Position numbers and translations under genes: made by a program
Notes under the pieces: generated by a model
The model's database searches: none
What the model was told of the DNA's origin: nothing
What the model saw: only the letters and a program-made list of their open reading frames with translations
Shown: positions 7,836 to 17,282 of the stretch, one piece after another
Position numbering within the stretch: position 1 is the first letter of the stretch
Layout: each line of letters begins with the position of its first letter
Source of the DNA: CAVVTR01 sp963751245
GTDB lineage: Bacteria > Acidobacteriota > Thermoanaerobaculia > Thermoanaerobaculales > Thermoanaerobaculaceae
Direction: 5' to 3'
NCBI GenBank assembly: GCA_963751245.1
Contig: CAVVTR010000009.1
Coordinates: 186,001-250,000, forward strand
DNA: 64,000 bases

Positions 7836-8584
7836 GCGAGGAACGCGCCGCCGTCGTCTCCGTGCACGATCTCCACAAGGCGTTCGGCGCGAACGAGGTG
7901 CTCAAGGGGATCGACCTGGTGCTCCGGCGCGGCGACGCGGTGGTGGTGCTGGGCGGCTCGGGAACGGGGAAGTCGGTCCTCCTCAAGCACCTCAACGGTC
8001 TGCTCCGCCCCGACAGCGGTAGCGTCGTCGTCCTCGGCTGCGACATCGCCCGGATGCAGGAACGCTCCATGGTGGAGCTGCGCCGGCGGGTGAGCTACAT
8101 CTTCCAGCAGGGCGCCCTGTTCGACTCCCTCACCGTGGGCGAGAACGTGGGCTATCCCCTGCGCGAGCAGCGGCGCCTGTCCGCGGACGAGGTGGAGGCG
8201 CACGTCTCGGAACTCCTGGAGCGGGTCGGTCTGGCCGGCACGGAGGACCTCGTGCCCGCCGAGCTGTCCGGCGGCATGCGCAAGCGGGTGGCGCTCGCCC
8301 GCGGCCTCGCCATCGAACCGGAGGTGATCCTGTACGACGAGCCGACGGCGGGGCTCGATCCCCTCACGGGGCTGGCGATCACGGAACTGATCCTCGAGGT
8401 GGCCCGGGACACCGGGGCCACGTCCCTCGTTGTGACCCACGATCTCTCGGTGGCGCACCAGCTGGGGGCGCGCATCGCCTTCCTCGACGGCGGCCGGTTC
8501 TCCTTCGCCGGCACCCTCGAGGAAGGGGCGCGCCAGGAGGGGCTGGTGGGCGAGTTCATCCGGGCGGGAGGCATCCATGTTTGA
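7832..8584 (+). CDS. mlaF: MlaF-family ABC transporter ATP-binding protein
   Basis: 250 residues, cytoplasmic ATPase of the Mla system. Walker A GGSGTGKSVLL (about 40-50), Q-loop FQQGALFDSLTV, signature LSGGMRKRVALARG, Walker B VILYDEPTAGLD and switch His in VVTHDL are all intact. The phenylalanine-glutamine stretch and the GALFDSLTV block are typical of MlaF. It overlaps mlaE by 4 nt and mlaD by 8 nt, so all three are translationally coupled. Confidence 0.94.
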   Translation: MSEERAAVVSVHDLHKAFGANEVLKGIDLVLRRGDAVVVLGGSGTGKSVLLKHLNGLLRPDSGSVVVLGCDIARMQERSMVELRRRVSYIFQQGALFDSLTVGENVGYPLREQRRLSADEVEAHVSELLERVGLAGTEDLVPAELSGGMRKRVALARGLAIEPEVILYDEPTAGLDPLTGLAITELILEVARDTGATSLVVTHDLSVAHQLGARIAFLDGGRFSFAGTLEEGARQEGLVGEFIRAGGIHV

Positions 8585-9734
8585 ATCCGATCCGCGCCGG
8601 CGGCTCCGCGTGGGGCTGTTCACGGCGGCCCTCCTCGGGCTGCTGGCCGCGGCCGTACTGCTCATGGGCCGCACTCAGGGGCTCTTCGTCCGCCACGTCG
8701 CCTTCGAGGCGCTGTTCACCGACGTGGGCGGGCTCGTGCCGGGAGCGCAGGTCCGCCTCAACGGGGTCGTCGCGGGCTCGGTGGACGCCGTGACTCTCCC
8801 CGGCGATCCGGCCATGCGGGAGATCGAGGTCACCTTCTCGGTGGACGAGCGGGTGGCCCGGAGGATCCGGCAGGACTCCAAGGTGGTCATCAAGACCCTG
8901 GGCCTGCTCGGCGACCGCTACCTCGAGGTGAGCTCGGGCAGCCCCAAGGTGGCGCGCCTCGCCCCCGGGTCGGTCGTGCCCAGCGAGGAGCCCCCGAACG
9001 TCGCCGAGGTGCTTTCCCAGAGCGGTGACGTCGTCGCCAACGTGAGGGCCATCTCGGCCTCCCTGAGGCGGATCCTGGAGCGGGTGGAGCGCGGTGAGGG
9101 GGTGGTCGGCGAGCTCACCATGAGGCCCGAGCTGGGACGGGAGATCCTCGAGCGGCTCAACACGACCCTGGGGGACACCGACGCGATCCTGAAGGACGTG
9201 CGCAGCGGGCGCGGCGTGCTGGGCAAGCTCATCGTGGATCCCACCCTCGAGGCCCGTCTCATGGACGACGTCGTGGCGTTCGCCCACGCGGGACGCAACG
9301 TGGCCGAGTCCCTCGACCGGGACCTCCAGCGGGACGACTCCGTGGTGGCCGGTCTGCTGCGCGACCCGAAGGGCAGCGAGCGGCTCGGGCGCATGCTCGA
9401 GGAGCTCGGCAACGCCGGGGCCTCGGTGAGCGCGGCGGGGGACGAGCTCGCCAGCGGCAAGGGGACCCTGGGGCGGCTGATGGCCGACGAGAACTACGCC
9501 GACAACTTCCTCGGCAACCTCGAGGGGCTCACCGCGGCGCTGCGGCGGATCGCCGACAAGATCGACGACGGCAAGGGGACCGCCGGCATGCTCGTCAACG
9601 ACCCGCAGCTGTGGCAGGACGTCGAGGACGTTCTCCGCGGCGTGAGAGAATCCAAGGTCCTGAGCTGGCTGATCCGCAACCGCCGCGAGGCGGGGGCCGA
9701 GAAGAGGGAGGCGGCGGCCGCCAGGAAGGAGTGA
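8577..9734 (+). CDS. mlaD: MlaD-type MCE domain lipid-binding protein
   Basis: 385 residues. A single N-terminal membrane anchor (about 12-31) is followed by one MCE domain (about 38-120; GGLVPGAQVRLNGVVAGSVDAV-type core, KTLGLLGDRYLEV). The periplasmic tail carries about five repeats of a Gly-Lys-Gly..Gly-x-Leu..Asp-Pro pattern (for example RGVLGKLIVDPTLEARL, KGTLGRLMADEN, KGTAGMLVNDPQLW) in a long helical context. MCE tails of this kind form hexameric barrels or tunnels across the periplasm. E. coli MlaD is much shorter (about 183 residues), so this version may span further and reduce the need for a soluble MlaC. Confidence 0.9.
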   Translation: MFESDPRRRLRVGLFTAALLGLLAAAVLLMGRTQGLFVRHVAFEALFTDVGGLVPGAQVRLNGVVAGSVDAVTLPGDPAMREIEVTFSVDERVARRIRQDSKVVIKTLGLLGDRYLEVSSGSPKVARLAPGSVVPSEEPPNVAEVLSQSGDVVANVRAISASLRRILERVERGEGVVGELTMRPELGREILERLNTTLGDTDAILKDVRSGRGVLGKLIVDPTLEARLMDDVVAFAHAGRNVAESLDRDLQRDDSVVAGLLRDPKGSERLGRMLEELGNAGASVSAAGDELASGKGTLGRLMADENYADNFLGNLEGLTAALRRIADKIDDGKGTAGMLVNDPQLWQDVEDVLRGVRESKVLSWLIRNRREAGAEKREAAAARKE

Positions 9735-9736
9735 GG

Positions 9737-10690
9737 ATGCGGACGATCCTTGTCACGGGCGGCGCCGGGTTCATCGGATCCCACGTCACGACGAAGCTGC
9801 TGGAGCGGGATCTCGAGGTGGTCTGCCTGGACGCCTTCGACGACGGCTACGATCCGGCGCGCAAGCGCGCCAACGTGGCCCCGTTCGAGGGCCGCGGAAA
9901 TTGGACGCTGGTCGAGGGCGACATCCGCGACGCCGAGCTGGTCACCCGCGTGTACCGCCGGCACGGCGTCTCGGCCACGATCCACCTGGCGGCACGGGTG
10001 GGTGCCCGGGCCTCCGTCCGGGAGGGCCGGCTCCAGGAGGAGGTGAACGGACTCGGGACGGTGAACCTCCTGGAGGCGGCGCACCGCTGGGGGGCGTACA
10101 CCTTCGTGCAAGCCTCCTCTGCGGCGGTCTACGGCGCGGAGGCCTCCGCGCCGTTCGCCGAGTCCGACGCCGCGGCCCGGCCGGCGTCGCCCTACGCGGC
10201 GACGAAGCGGGCCAACGAGCTCGCCTGCTACGCCTATCACCACCTCTACGGCCTCAAGGCCACGTGCCTGCGCCTGTTCACGGTGTACGGGCCCCGGCAG
10301 CGCCCGGACATGGCCGTCCATCACTTCACGGAGCGCCTGGCCCGCGGCGACGCGGCGCCGTGCTTCGGCGACGGCTCGACGGCGCGGGACTACCTCTGGG
10401 TGGATGACGCCGTGGACGGCATCCTGGCCGCCCTCGACGCCGAAGCCGGCTTCGAGGTGGTGAACCTGGGGAGCGGGCGCGCCACGCCTCTCCGGCGGCT
10501 CGTCGAGCTCGTCGCCGCGGAGCTGGGAGCGCCCGCCCGGGTGGACGAGCTCCCCCTCCAGCCCGGCGACGTGCCCCTGACCCACGCCGAGGTGTCCCGG
10601 GCCAAGGGGCTGTGGGGGTGGGAGCCGAAGGTGGGCCTCGAGGAGGGGATCCACCGCTTCGTCGAGTGGTACCGCCGGGAGCGTGGCTGA
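9737..10690 (+). CDS. NAD-dependent sugar-nucleotide epimerase, probably UDP-glucuronate 4-epimerase-like
   Basis: 317-residue extended short-chain dehydrogenase. N-terminal TGGAGFIGSHV binds NAD; the Ser-Tyr-Lys set is in QASSAAVYG and SPYAATKRANE. The segment DGYDPARKRANV near residue 35 resembles UDP-glucuronate/UDP-galacturonate epimerases. It starts 2 nt after mlaD with GTGAGG overlapping the stop, so it may be read from the mla transcript. UDP-glucose dehydrogenase is encoded 4 kb downstream, and the pair could make UDP-GlcA and UDP-GalA for surface glycans; exact substrate is inference. Confidence 0.87.
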   Translation: MRTILVTGGAGFIGSHVTTKLLERDLEVVCLDAFDDGYDPARKRANVAPFEGRGNWTLVEGDIRDAELVTRVYRRHGVSATIHLAARVGARASVREGRLQEEVNGLGTVNLLEAAHRWGAYTFVQASSAAVYGAEASAPFAESDAAARPASPYAATKRANELACYAYHHLYGLKATCLRLFTVYGPRQRPDMAVHHFTERLARGDAAPCFGDGSTARDYLWVDDAVDGILAALDAEAGFEVVNLGSGRATPLRRLVELVAAELGAPARVDELPLQPGDVPLTHAEVSRAKGLWGWEPKVGLEEGIHRFVEWYRRERG

Positions 10691-10694
10691 CGCG

Positions 10695-12166
10695 TCAGGT
10701 CGGCGGCTCCGTCCGGGCGGGACCGAGGGTGAGCAGCTCCACGCGCCCCGGCGCGCCGCGGGCCGCCGCCACCAGGGTGCGTCCCAGGCGCTCCAGCCCG
10801 GCGCCGGCGACGGGATCGTCCGGAACCAGCACCACGACATCGCGGCCAGCCCGGGCGCCGGCCAGGAGCGACTCGCCGAGCCGCCCGGCCTCGCCGGGGG
10901 CCGGCGCCTCGGCGCTGGAGTCGTACCAGCCGGGGTGGTCGCGAAGCTCGGCCGGGAAGCAGACCAGCCGCACGTCGGGACGGCTGCGCGTCAGGTACCA
11001 GGCCGGCAGCCACCAGTAGCCCCCGGTCACCAGCGTCCCTCCCTCGGGCAGGCGGTCGAGGGCCGCCGTGACGGTGCGCTCCATGGGGCTGGGCGGCACC
11101 CCGGGCCACGCCGCCAGCGCCGCGGCGATGGTGAGCGCTCCGGCGGCGGCGAGCGCGGCGGCGAGCACGCGCCGCCACCGCACGGCGCCGGCGGCGAGGA
11201 GCGCCATCGCCGGCGCCAGGTAGAGGGCCTCCGCGCGGCTCGGGTAGAGCGCCGGGACGCCGGCCGCGGCGACGGCGAGGAGGGCCGCCGAAGGGAACAG
11301 GACGAGGACGAGGGGGAGGCGCGGCAGGCGCCGCGTCGCGACGAGGACGAGGCACGCTGCGGCGGCCGCGAGCTGCACGGCGAGGGGTATGGTTGGCAGG
11401 TCCTGGTAGGCGCTGAACCCCGCGGCGGGGGGAGCAGGCGCACCGGGGCCGCGAGCCTCTCGAGGGTGGGGAGGGAGTGCCACGTCTGCGCCATCCAGGC
11501 CACCGCCTGCGGCGGCTGGTGGAGCATCACGGGGAGCCAGGGCAGGAAGGCGGCGAGGCCCGCCGCGACGGCGCCGAGGGCCCGGCGCCGAGCGGGCGCA
11601 GGGACGCAGAGGGCGCCGGCCGCGAACGCGCCGGCCAGGACGAGCCCGAGACCGTGGCTCCAGCACGCCACCGCCACGGCGGCCGCCAGCCCCGCGGCGC
11701 CGCGGCCGGAGGTGCGCAGCCGCTCGAGGCGTTCCCAGCCCCAGGCCGCAGCCAGCAGGAGGAGGGGGTAGCTGCGGCCCTCGCTGGACCAGGCCACGGC
11801 GAGGGGGTGGACGGCGACGAGCACGCCGCACCACCACCCCGCGGCGGCCCCCAGCGCCCGGCGCGCCGCCAGGGCGGCGAGGAGCACGGCCCCCACGCCC
11901 GCCACGACGGCCACGGCGCGGGCGGCCGCCAGGGCGGGCACGCCCGTGCCGGCGAGGAGCTTGACGGCGGCGTAGAACAGCGGCGGCCCCGAGTCGAGGC
12001 GCAGCGCCGCCAACAGCCCCGCCCACGAGCGGCCGGTCGCCCACACGGTGTAGAACTCGTCGTGCCAGGGGCGGCGCAGCATGGCGCCGGCGAGCCGGGG
12101 CGCGAGGGCCAGGGCGGTGAGCCCGGCCCACGGCGCGAGCCTCGGGAGAACACGGTCTCGGGACAC
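10695..12166 (-). CDS. GT39/ArnT-like membrane glycosyltransferase, interrupted by a one-base frameshift
   Basis: The N-terminal half (from GTG 12166) reads as a polyprenol-phosphate-sugar glycosyltransferase: an Arg-Pro-Trp-His-Asp-Glu motif (RRPWHDEFYTVWATG) after the first membrane segment gives the catalytic Asp-Glu, then LDSGPPLFYAAVKLL and many hydrophobic segments. The frame breaks at the G6 run 11427-11432. The C-terminal half continues in the next frame (FSAYQDLPTIPLAVQL to the stop at 10695), with four more membrane segments and a soluble tail (PEGGTLVTGGYWWLP). Adding one G to the run restores about 490 codons. Either a sequencing error or a recent inactivation. It converges with the epimerase, 4 bp apart. 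Confidence 0.75.
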
Positions 12167-12172
12167 GCGGCC

Positions 12173-12201
12173 AGTCTCCCCGCGCGTCCCGCAAGCGTCA
12201 A
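12173..12201 (-). promoter_or_regulatory. Promoter of glycosyltransferase gene, leaderless configuration
   Basis: On the minus strand TTGACG, 17-nt spacer, GAGACT, 6 nt, GTG 12166. This is the best two-box example of the leaderless layout in the window. Confidence 0.55.
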
Positions 12202-12257
12202 GGGAAGAGGTAGCATGTCCGGTCGAAGTGCCGATTCCGCCGAGGAGGTGGTCGTCC

Positions 12258-14492
12258 ATGCGTCGTCTCAGCGCCCTCGTCCTGCTCGTCCTCGCCGCGC
12301 CCCTCGCCGCTGCGCAGCGCCCGCTGACCATTTCGGAGATCTTCTCCACGCCCCCCGTCGACGGCGTGCTCCCCAAAGAGGTCCACTGGCTGCCGGACGG
12401 GAGAAGCTTCTCCTACCTCGCCACCGAGAACGGCGCCGAGAAGGGCGCCACGGTGCTGTGGCGCGAGGACGCGGCGACGGGTGAGCGAACTGCGGTGCTG
12501 GAGTCGGCCACGCTCGAGCCGTTCGCGGCGGGGGGGCGGACCGTGAAGCCCTCGCTGGCGGGGTACCGGTGGGCCCCCGACGGGCGCTCCGTGCTGCTGG
12601 AGGGGGACGGGGAGCTCTTCCTCGCGGACGCCGCGTCGGGCGCCGTGCGGCGGCTCACGGACACCGCCGCGGAGGAGGAGCTGGCGCGCTTCTCCCCCGA
12701 CGGGAAGCGGGTCGCCTTCGTGCGCGACAACGACCTGTGGGTGATCGAGCTGGCCGGCGGGGCGGAGCGCCGCCTGACCTTCGACGGCGGACCCGACCAC
12801 TTCAACGGCAAGCTGGACTGGGTGTACGAGGAGGAGCTGGCCGGCCGCGACCCCATGGGGTACGCCTGGTCGCCGGACTCGAGGGCGATCGTCTACATCA
12901 CCCTGGACGAGACGAAGGTGCCCCGCTTCCCCCTCACCGATCTGATGCCGGTGCACCCGCACACGACCATGGAGCTCTACCCGGCGCCCGGCGACCCCAA
13001 CCCCGTGCCGGGGCTGGGCGTGGTCGGCGTCGTTCCCGGTCCCGACGGGGCCGCCGTGCGACGGCTCATCGGCTGGGACAGCCCCGACGTGGAGTACCTG
13101 CCCCGCTTCGGCTGGCTGCCCGGGTCGGAGGGCGTGTGGTACGAGGTGATGAACCGCGCGCAGACCCGCCTCGAGCTCGCGCGCATGGACCTGAGCGGCA
13201 GGACGTCCCCGCTCCTGGTCGAGACGGACCCGGCGTGGATCAACCTCGACGACGACCTCCACTTCCTGCGCGATGGGCGGTTCCTGTTCAGCTCGGAGCG
13301 GGACGGGTGGCGGCACCTCTACCTCCACGCCGCCGACGGCCGCCCGATCCGGCAGCTCACCTCCGGTGCCTGGCAGGTGACCGGGGTGGACGCGGTGGAC
13401 GAGGCCTCGGGGTGGGTGGTGTTCACGGCGACCAAGGCCAGCCCGCTGGAGCGCCGGGTCTACCGGGTCCGCCTCGCGGGCGGGGCGGTCGAGGACCTCA
13501 CGCCGCAGGCGGGGACCCACCAGGCCAGGGTGTCTCCGGACGGGGCGCTCTTCCTCGACACCTGCTCGACGGTCACGTCGCCGCCGGAGATGCGCGTGGC
13601 GAAGGCGGACGGCGGGCTCGTCCGCAAGGTCGCCTACGTGGTGCCGCCGAGGCTCGGCGATTTTGCCCTGGGGACCTCGAGGTTCGTCGAGGTCGCGGGG
13701 CCTGGCGGGCAGACCCTGCGCGGCCAGCTCCTCCTGCCCGCCGGCTTCGATCCCGCGAAGCGGTACCCGGTGGTCGTCTACGTCTACGGAGGTCCCCACG
13801 CCCAGGTCGTGCGCGACGTCTGGGGCGGACGCAACGAGCTGTTCCACAACGTGCTGGCGGGCCGGGGAATGCTGGTCTTCTACCTGGACAACCGGGGCTC
13901 CTTCGGGCGGGGCAAGGCCTTCGAGACGGCGCTGCTCCGGCGGCTCGGCCGCACCGAGCTGGAGGATCAGCTCGCCGGCGTCGCCTACCTCAAGAGCCTC
14001 CCCTACGTGGACGGCTCGCGCATCGGCATGTGGGGCTGGTCGTACGGCGGCTTCATGACCTGCTACGCCCTCACCAACGCGCCGGACACCTTCGCGGCGG
14101 GCGCCGCGGTGGCGCCGGTGACGAACTGGCGCCTGTACGACTCCATCTACACCGAGCGTTACCTGAAGCTGCCCGCGGACAACGAGGCCGGCTACCGCGA
14201 TTCGTCGCCGGTGAACCAGGCGGCGTCGCTGGAGGCTCCGCTCCTCCTGATCCACGGCACGGGGGACGACAACGTCCACTGGCAGAACACGCTGCAGTTC
14301 ACGGACCGGCTCTACCAGGCGGGGAAGTCGTACGACCTGCACCTCTACGCCAACAAGAGGCACTCCATCAGCGGCCGGGAGGCCCGGATCACGCTGTACA
14401 GCAGGATCGCGGATCACTTCGCCCGGTACCTGGGGGCACGAGGGGCGGGGGACGCCGCCGCCGGGGGAGGGGTGGGTGGAGGCGCGCGGTAG
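12258..14492 (+). CDS. Dipeptidyl peptidase IV-type S9 serine protease, secreted
   Basis: 744 residues. A signal peptide (1-19, ending AAAQ) sends it to the periplasm or outside. A beta-propeller part (about 30-490) precedes the alpha/beta hydrolase part. DPP IV hallmarks: the Glu-Glu motif that binds the substrate N-terminus in DWVYEEEL (Glu191-193); nucleophile Ser595 in GWSYGG; Asp670 in HGTGDDNVHW; His702 in NKRHSIS. The Ser-Asp-His spacing is close to human DPP IV. Cleaves X-Pro dipeptides from peptide N-termini. AGGAGG at 12242-12247 supports ATG 12258. Consistent with a protein- or peptide-feeding lifestyle. Confidence 0.93.
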   Translation: MRRLSALVLLVLAAPLAAAQRPLTISEIFSTPPVDGVLPKEVHWLPDGRSFSYLATENGAEKGATVLWREDAATGERTAVLESATLEPFAAGGRTVKPSLAGYRWAPDGRSVLLEGDGELFLADAASGAVRRLTDTAAEEELARFSPDGKRVAFVRDNDLWVIELAGGAERRLTFDGGPDHFNGKLDWVYEEELAGRDPMGYAWSPDSRAIVYITLDETKVPRFPLTDLMPVHPHTTMELYPAPGDPNPVPGLGVVGVVPGPDGAAVRRLIGWDSPDVEYLPRFGWLPGSEGVWYEVMNRAQTRLELARMDLSGRTSPLLVETDPAWINLDDDLHFLRDGRFLFSSERDGWRHLYLHAADGRPIRQLTSGAWQVTGVDAVDEASGWVVFTATKASPLERRVYRVRLAGGAVEDLTPQAGTHQARVSPDGALFLDTCSTVTSPPEMRVAKADGGLVRKVAYVVPPRLGDFALGTSRFVEVAGPGGQTLRGQLLLPAGFDPAKRYPVVVYVYGGPHAQVVRDVWGGRNELFHNVLAGRGMLVFYLDNRGSFGRGKAFETALLRRLGRTELEDQLAGVAYLKSLPYVDGSRIGMWGWSYGGFMTCYALTNAPDTFAAGAAVAPVTNWRLYDSIYTERYLKLPADNEAGYRDSSPVNQAASLEAPLLLIHGTGDDNVHWQNTLQFTDRLYQAGKSYDLHLYANKRHSISGREARITLYSRIADHFARYLGARGAGDAAAGGGVGGGAR

Positions 14493-14499
14493 ACGCTCC

Positions 14500-14528
14500 T
14501 TGCCGGGGCTGGGTGTGGAAAGTACACT
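14500..14528 (+). promoter_or_regulatory. Sigma70-type promoter of ugd
   Basis: TTGCCG, 17-nt spacer, TACACT. Start of transcription near 14536; the leader of about 36 nt contains GGGAGGAGG before ATG 14572. Confidence 0.65.
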
Positions 14529-14571
14529 GCCGGCGCCCGCTCCGGCGGGGCATTCCGGGAGGAGGTAGAAC

Positions 14572-15897
14572 ATGCACATCGCAGTCGTGGGCTCCGGGTA
14601 CGTGGGGCTGGTCACCGGAGCGTGCCTTGCGGACTTCGGCATGGACGTCACCTGCGTGGACAACGACGTCCGCAAGATCGACATGCTCCAGCGTGGTGAG
14701 ATCCCCATCTACGAGCCCGGGCTCGATGCCCTCGTGGCCAAGAACGCCAAGGCGGGCCGGCTCCACTTCACCACCGAGCTGCGCGACGCCGTCGAGAAGG
14801 CCCTGGCGGTTTTCATCGCCGTGGGCACGCCGCCGAAGGATGACGGATCGGCCGATCTGTCCTACGTGGTGCAAGTGGCCGAGGCCATCGCCGACCACAT
14901 GAACGGGTACAAGGTGGTGGTCACCAAGTCCACCGTGCCCATCGGGACGGGGCAGCTCATCGAGAAGATCATCACCGAGCGCAACGGCCGCTTCCCCTTC
15001 TCGGTCGTGTCGAACCCCGAGTTCCTGCGCGAGGGCTCCGCCATCGAGGACTTCATGCACCCGGACCGCGTGGTGATCGGTGCCCGGGACCCCCAGGCCG
15101 TGGCGATCATGAAGGACATCTACGCGCCGCTCTACCTCATCGAGACCCCCTTCGTGATCACCAACGTGGAGTCCTCGGAGCTGATCAAGTACGCTTCCAA
15201 CGCCTTCCTTGCCACGAAGATCACCTACATCAACGAGGTCGCGGCGCTGTGCGAGCTGCTCGGCGCCGACGTCCACCACGTGGCCAAGGGGATGGGGCTG
15301 GACCGGCGGATCGGTCCCAAGTTCCTGCACCCGGGGCCGGGTTACGGCGGCTCCTGCTTCCCGAAGGACACCAAGGCGCTCACGGACATCGCCCGGCAGG
15401 CGGGGCGCCCCTTCGAGATCGTGGAGACGGTGGTGCGCGTCAACGAGGGCGTGAAGCGGCGCATGGTGGACTCCATCCGCGCCGCGTGCGGCGGCAGCGT
15501 CGAGGGGCTCACCGTCGGCGTGCTGGGGCTCTCGTTCAAGCCGGAGACCGACGACATGCGCGAGGCGGCCTCGCTGGTCATCCTCCAGGGTCTGATGGCC
15601 GAGGGCGCCGTGGTGCGGACCTTCGACCCGGAGGCCATGGAGAACGCCCGGGAGCTCCTGCCCGCCGGAGTGACCTACTGCGCCGACGCCTACGACGCCG
15701 CCACGGGCGCCGACTGCCTGGTCATCCTCACGGAGTGGAACCAGTTCCGGTCGTTGGACCTGGAGCGGCTCCGGCAGCTCCTCGCGCGGCCGCTGGTGAT
15801 CGACCTGCGCAACGTCTACGAGCCGGACAAGATGGCCGAGGCCGGCTTCGACTACCGCTGCGTGGGCCGCGCGGCCACCGACCTGATCCAGGCGTAG
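14572..15897 (+). CDS. ugd: UDP-glucose 6-dehydrogenase
   Basis: 441 residues, the normal length. Oxidises UDP-glucose twice with NAD to UDP-glucuronate in the cytoplasm. N-terminal GSGYVGLVTGACLADFG is the Rossmann motif; NPEFLREGSAIEDF and the catalytic Cys262 in GGSCFPKD are intact; the C-terminal UDP-binding part holds GLSFKPETDDMREA. GGAGGAGG precedes the ATG by 6-7 nt. It has its own promoter and a bidirectional terminator right after the stop. UDP-GlcA is a precursor for capsule or O-antigen sugars. Confidence 0.96.
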   Translation: MHIAVVGSGYVGLVTGACLADFGMDVTCVDNDVRKIDMLQRGEIPIYEPGLDALVAKNAKAGRLHFTTELRDAVEKALAVFIAVGTPPKDDGSADLSYVVQVAEAIADHMNGYKVVVTKSTVPIGTGQLIEKIITERNGRFPFSVVSNPEFLREGSAIEDFMHPDRVVIGARDPQAVAIMKDIYAPLYLIETPFVITNVESSELIKYASNAFLATKITYINEVAALCELLGADVHHVAKGMGLDRRIGPKFLHPGPGYGGSCFPKDTKALTDIARQAGRPFEIVETVVRVNEGVKRRMVDSIRAACGGSVEGLTVGVLGLSFKPETDDMREAASLVILQGLMAEGAVVRTFDPEAMENARELLPAGVTYCADAYDAATGADCLVILTEWNQFRSLDLERLRQLLARPLVIDLRNVYEPDKMAEAGFDYRCVGRAATDLIQA

Positions 15898-15919
15898 CGT
15901 TCCTCACGCCCCGACGGAA

Positions 15920-15945
15920 GACGCCCCTCCCGCGGGAGGGGCGTC
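15920..15945. terminator. Bidirectional terminator-like perfect palindrome between ugd and sod
   Basis: A 26-bp perfect inverted repeat (arms GACGCCCCTCCCG / CGGGAGGGGCGTC) between two convergent genes. It lacks a clear T-run on either strand (only GTGTT on the plus side), so termination strength is uncertain. Confidence 0.6.
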
Positions 15946-15968
15946 GTGTTCCGGGGCGGGGCCGCCGG

Positions 15969-16580
<612 letters not shown>

Positions 16581-16660
16581 GGTCTTTCCTCCTTCTCGGT
16601 CCGGCGGAGATGCCTCCGGACCTCGCAGTCGTGTCGTTGGCAAGCAACCGGCGTCCGGCG

Positions 16661-16673
16661 CGGAATCATTCCG
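16661..16673. promoter_or_regulatory. Short palindrome between sod and pilZ
   Basis: CGGAATCATTCCG is a perfect 13-bp palindrome; a related ATTCGGAAT lies at about 16699-16707. They sit in the 231-bp divergent region and could be an operator. No known regulator is matched. Confidence 0.25.
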
Positions 16674-16759
16674 GAGTCTGAGTCGCAATCCTGCGTATGG
16701 ATTCGGAATGCTCTCCGGCTCCCTCGACTGCCTCGAGAACGGGCAGAAAGCGGGGGGGG

Positions 16760-16787
16760 TTGCTCCTGCTGCTCACTCTGGTACCCT
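16760..16787 (+). promoter_or_regulatory. Promoter of PilZ gene
   Basis: TTGCTC, 16-nt spacer ending in TGG, then TACCCT (extended -10). Transcript would start near 16795 with GGGAGG just before ATG 16812. Confidence 0.45.
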
Positions 16788-16811
16788 TTCAGGAGAAATT
16801 GGGAGGTCGGC

Positions 16812-17273
16812 ATGGAGGAGCGGCGACGCGCACCCCGCGTCGAGCCCAGGAAGCGTATTCCGGCCAAGGTCAAGGCCTCGGTGCCCGGCCGGGTCGTGGA
16901 CATCTCGGAGACCGGTGCGCTCATCGAGGTGGCGTACTCGCTTCGCCCCGAGGTGTCGTGCGAGCTGCGGCTGCAGGTGGACGGCAAGGAGTACACGGTC
17001 AGGGCCGCGGTGAGACGTTGCCGGGCCTGGGGATTCGGCTACGACGAGAACGACGTGAGGGTCCTGCTCTACCGGGCCGGCGTCGAGTTCGACGGGCTCC
17101 CGCCGGAGCTCACCACGAGGATCGCGGCGCTCCTGCCCAGCGCGAGCGGCGCGCACGAGGCCGTTGCCGGCGGCGCCGACGCGGCGGCCCCGGCGGCGCC
17201 ACGCCGCACCGGCCCGGTGAAGATCCGCATCGACGCCCGTAACATCCGCAAGGTCCTGGAAGGGAAGAAGTAG
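16812..17273 (+). CDS. PilZ domain protein (possible c-di-GMP receptor)
   Basis: 153 residues. An N-terminal Arg-rich segment (EERRRAPRVEPRKR) supplies the RxxxR part of the c-di-GMP site and VVDISETGALIEV gives the D-x-S-x-x-G part, so both halves of the binding motif are present. A beta-barrel core follows to about residue 105; a disordered Ala-rich linker and a basic tail (KIRIDARNIRKVLEGKK) end the chain. GGGAGG precedes ATG 16812 by 5 nt. An HD-GYP phosphodiesterase is encoded at 24.1 kb. Confidence 0.85.
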   Translation: MEERRRAPRVEPRKRIPAKVKASVPGRVVDISETGALIEVAYSLRPEVSCELRLQVDGKEYTVRAAVRRCRAWGFGYDENDVRVLLYRAGVEFDGLPPELTTRIAALLPSASGAHEAVAGGADAAAPAAPRRTGPVKIRIDARNIRKVLEGKK

Positions 17274-17282
17274 ACTTCGTGG

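Noticed and set aside
15898..15968. Small ORF between ugd and sod
   Set aside because: The gap is filled by the palindromic terminator; no start with a ribosome site.
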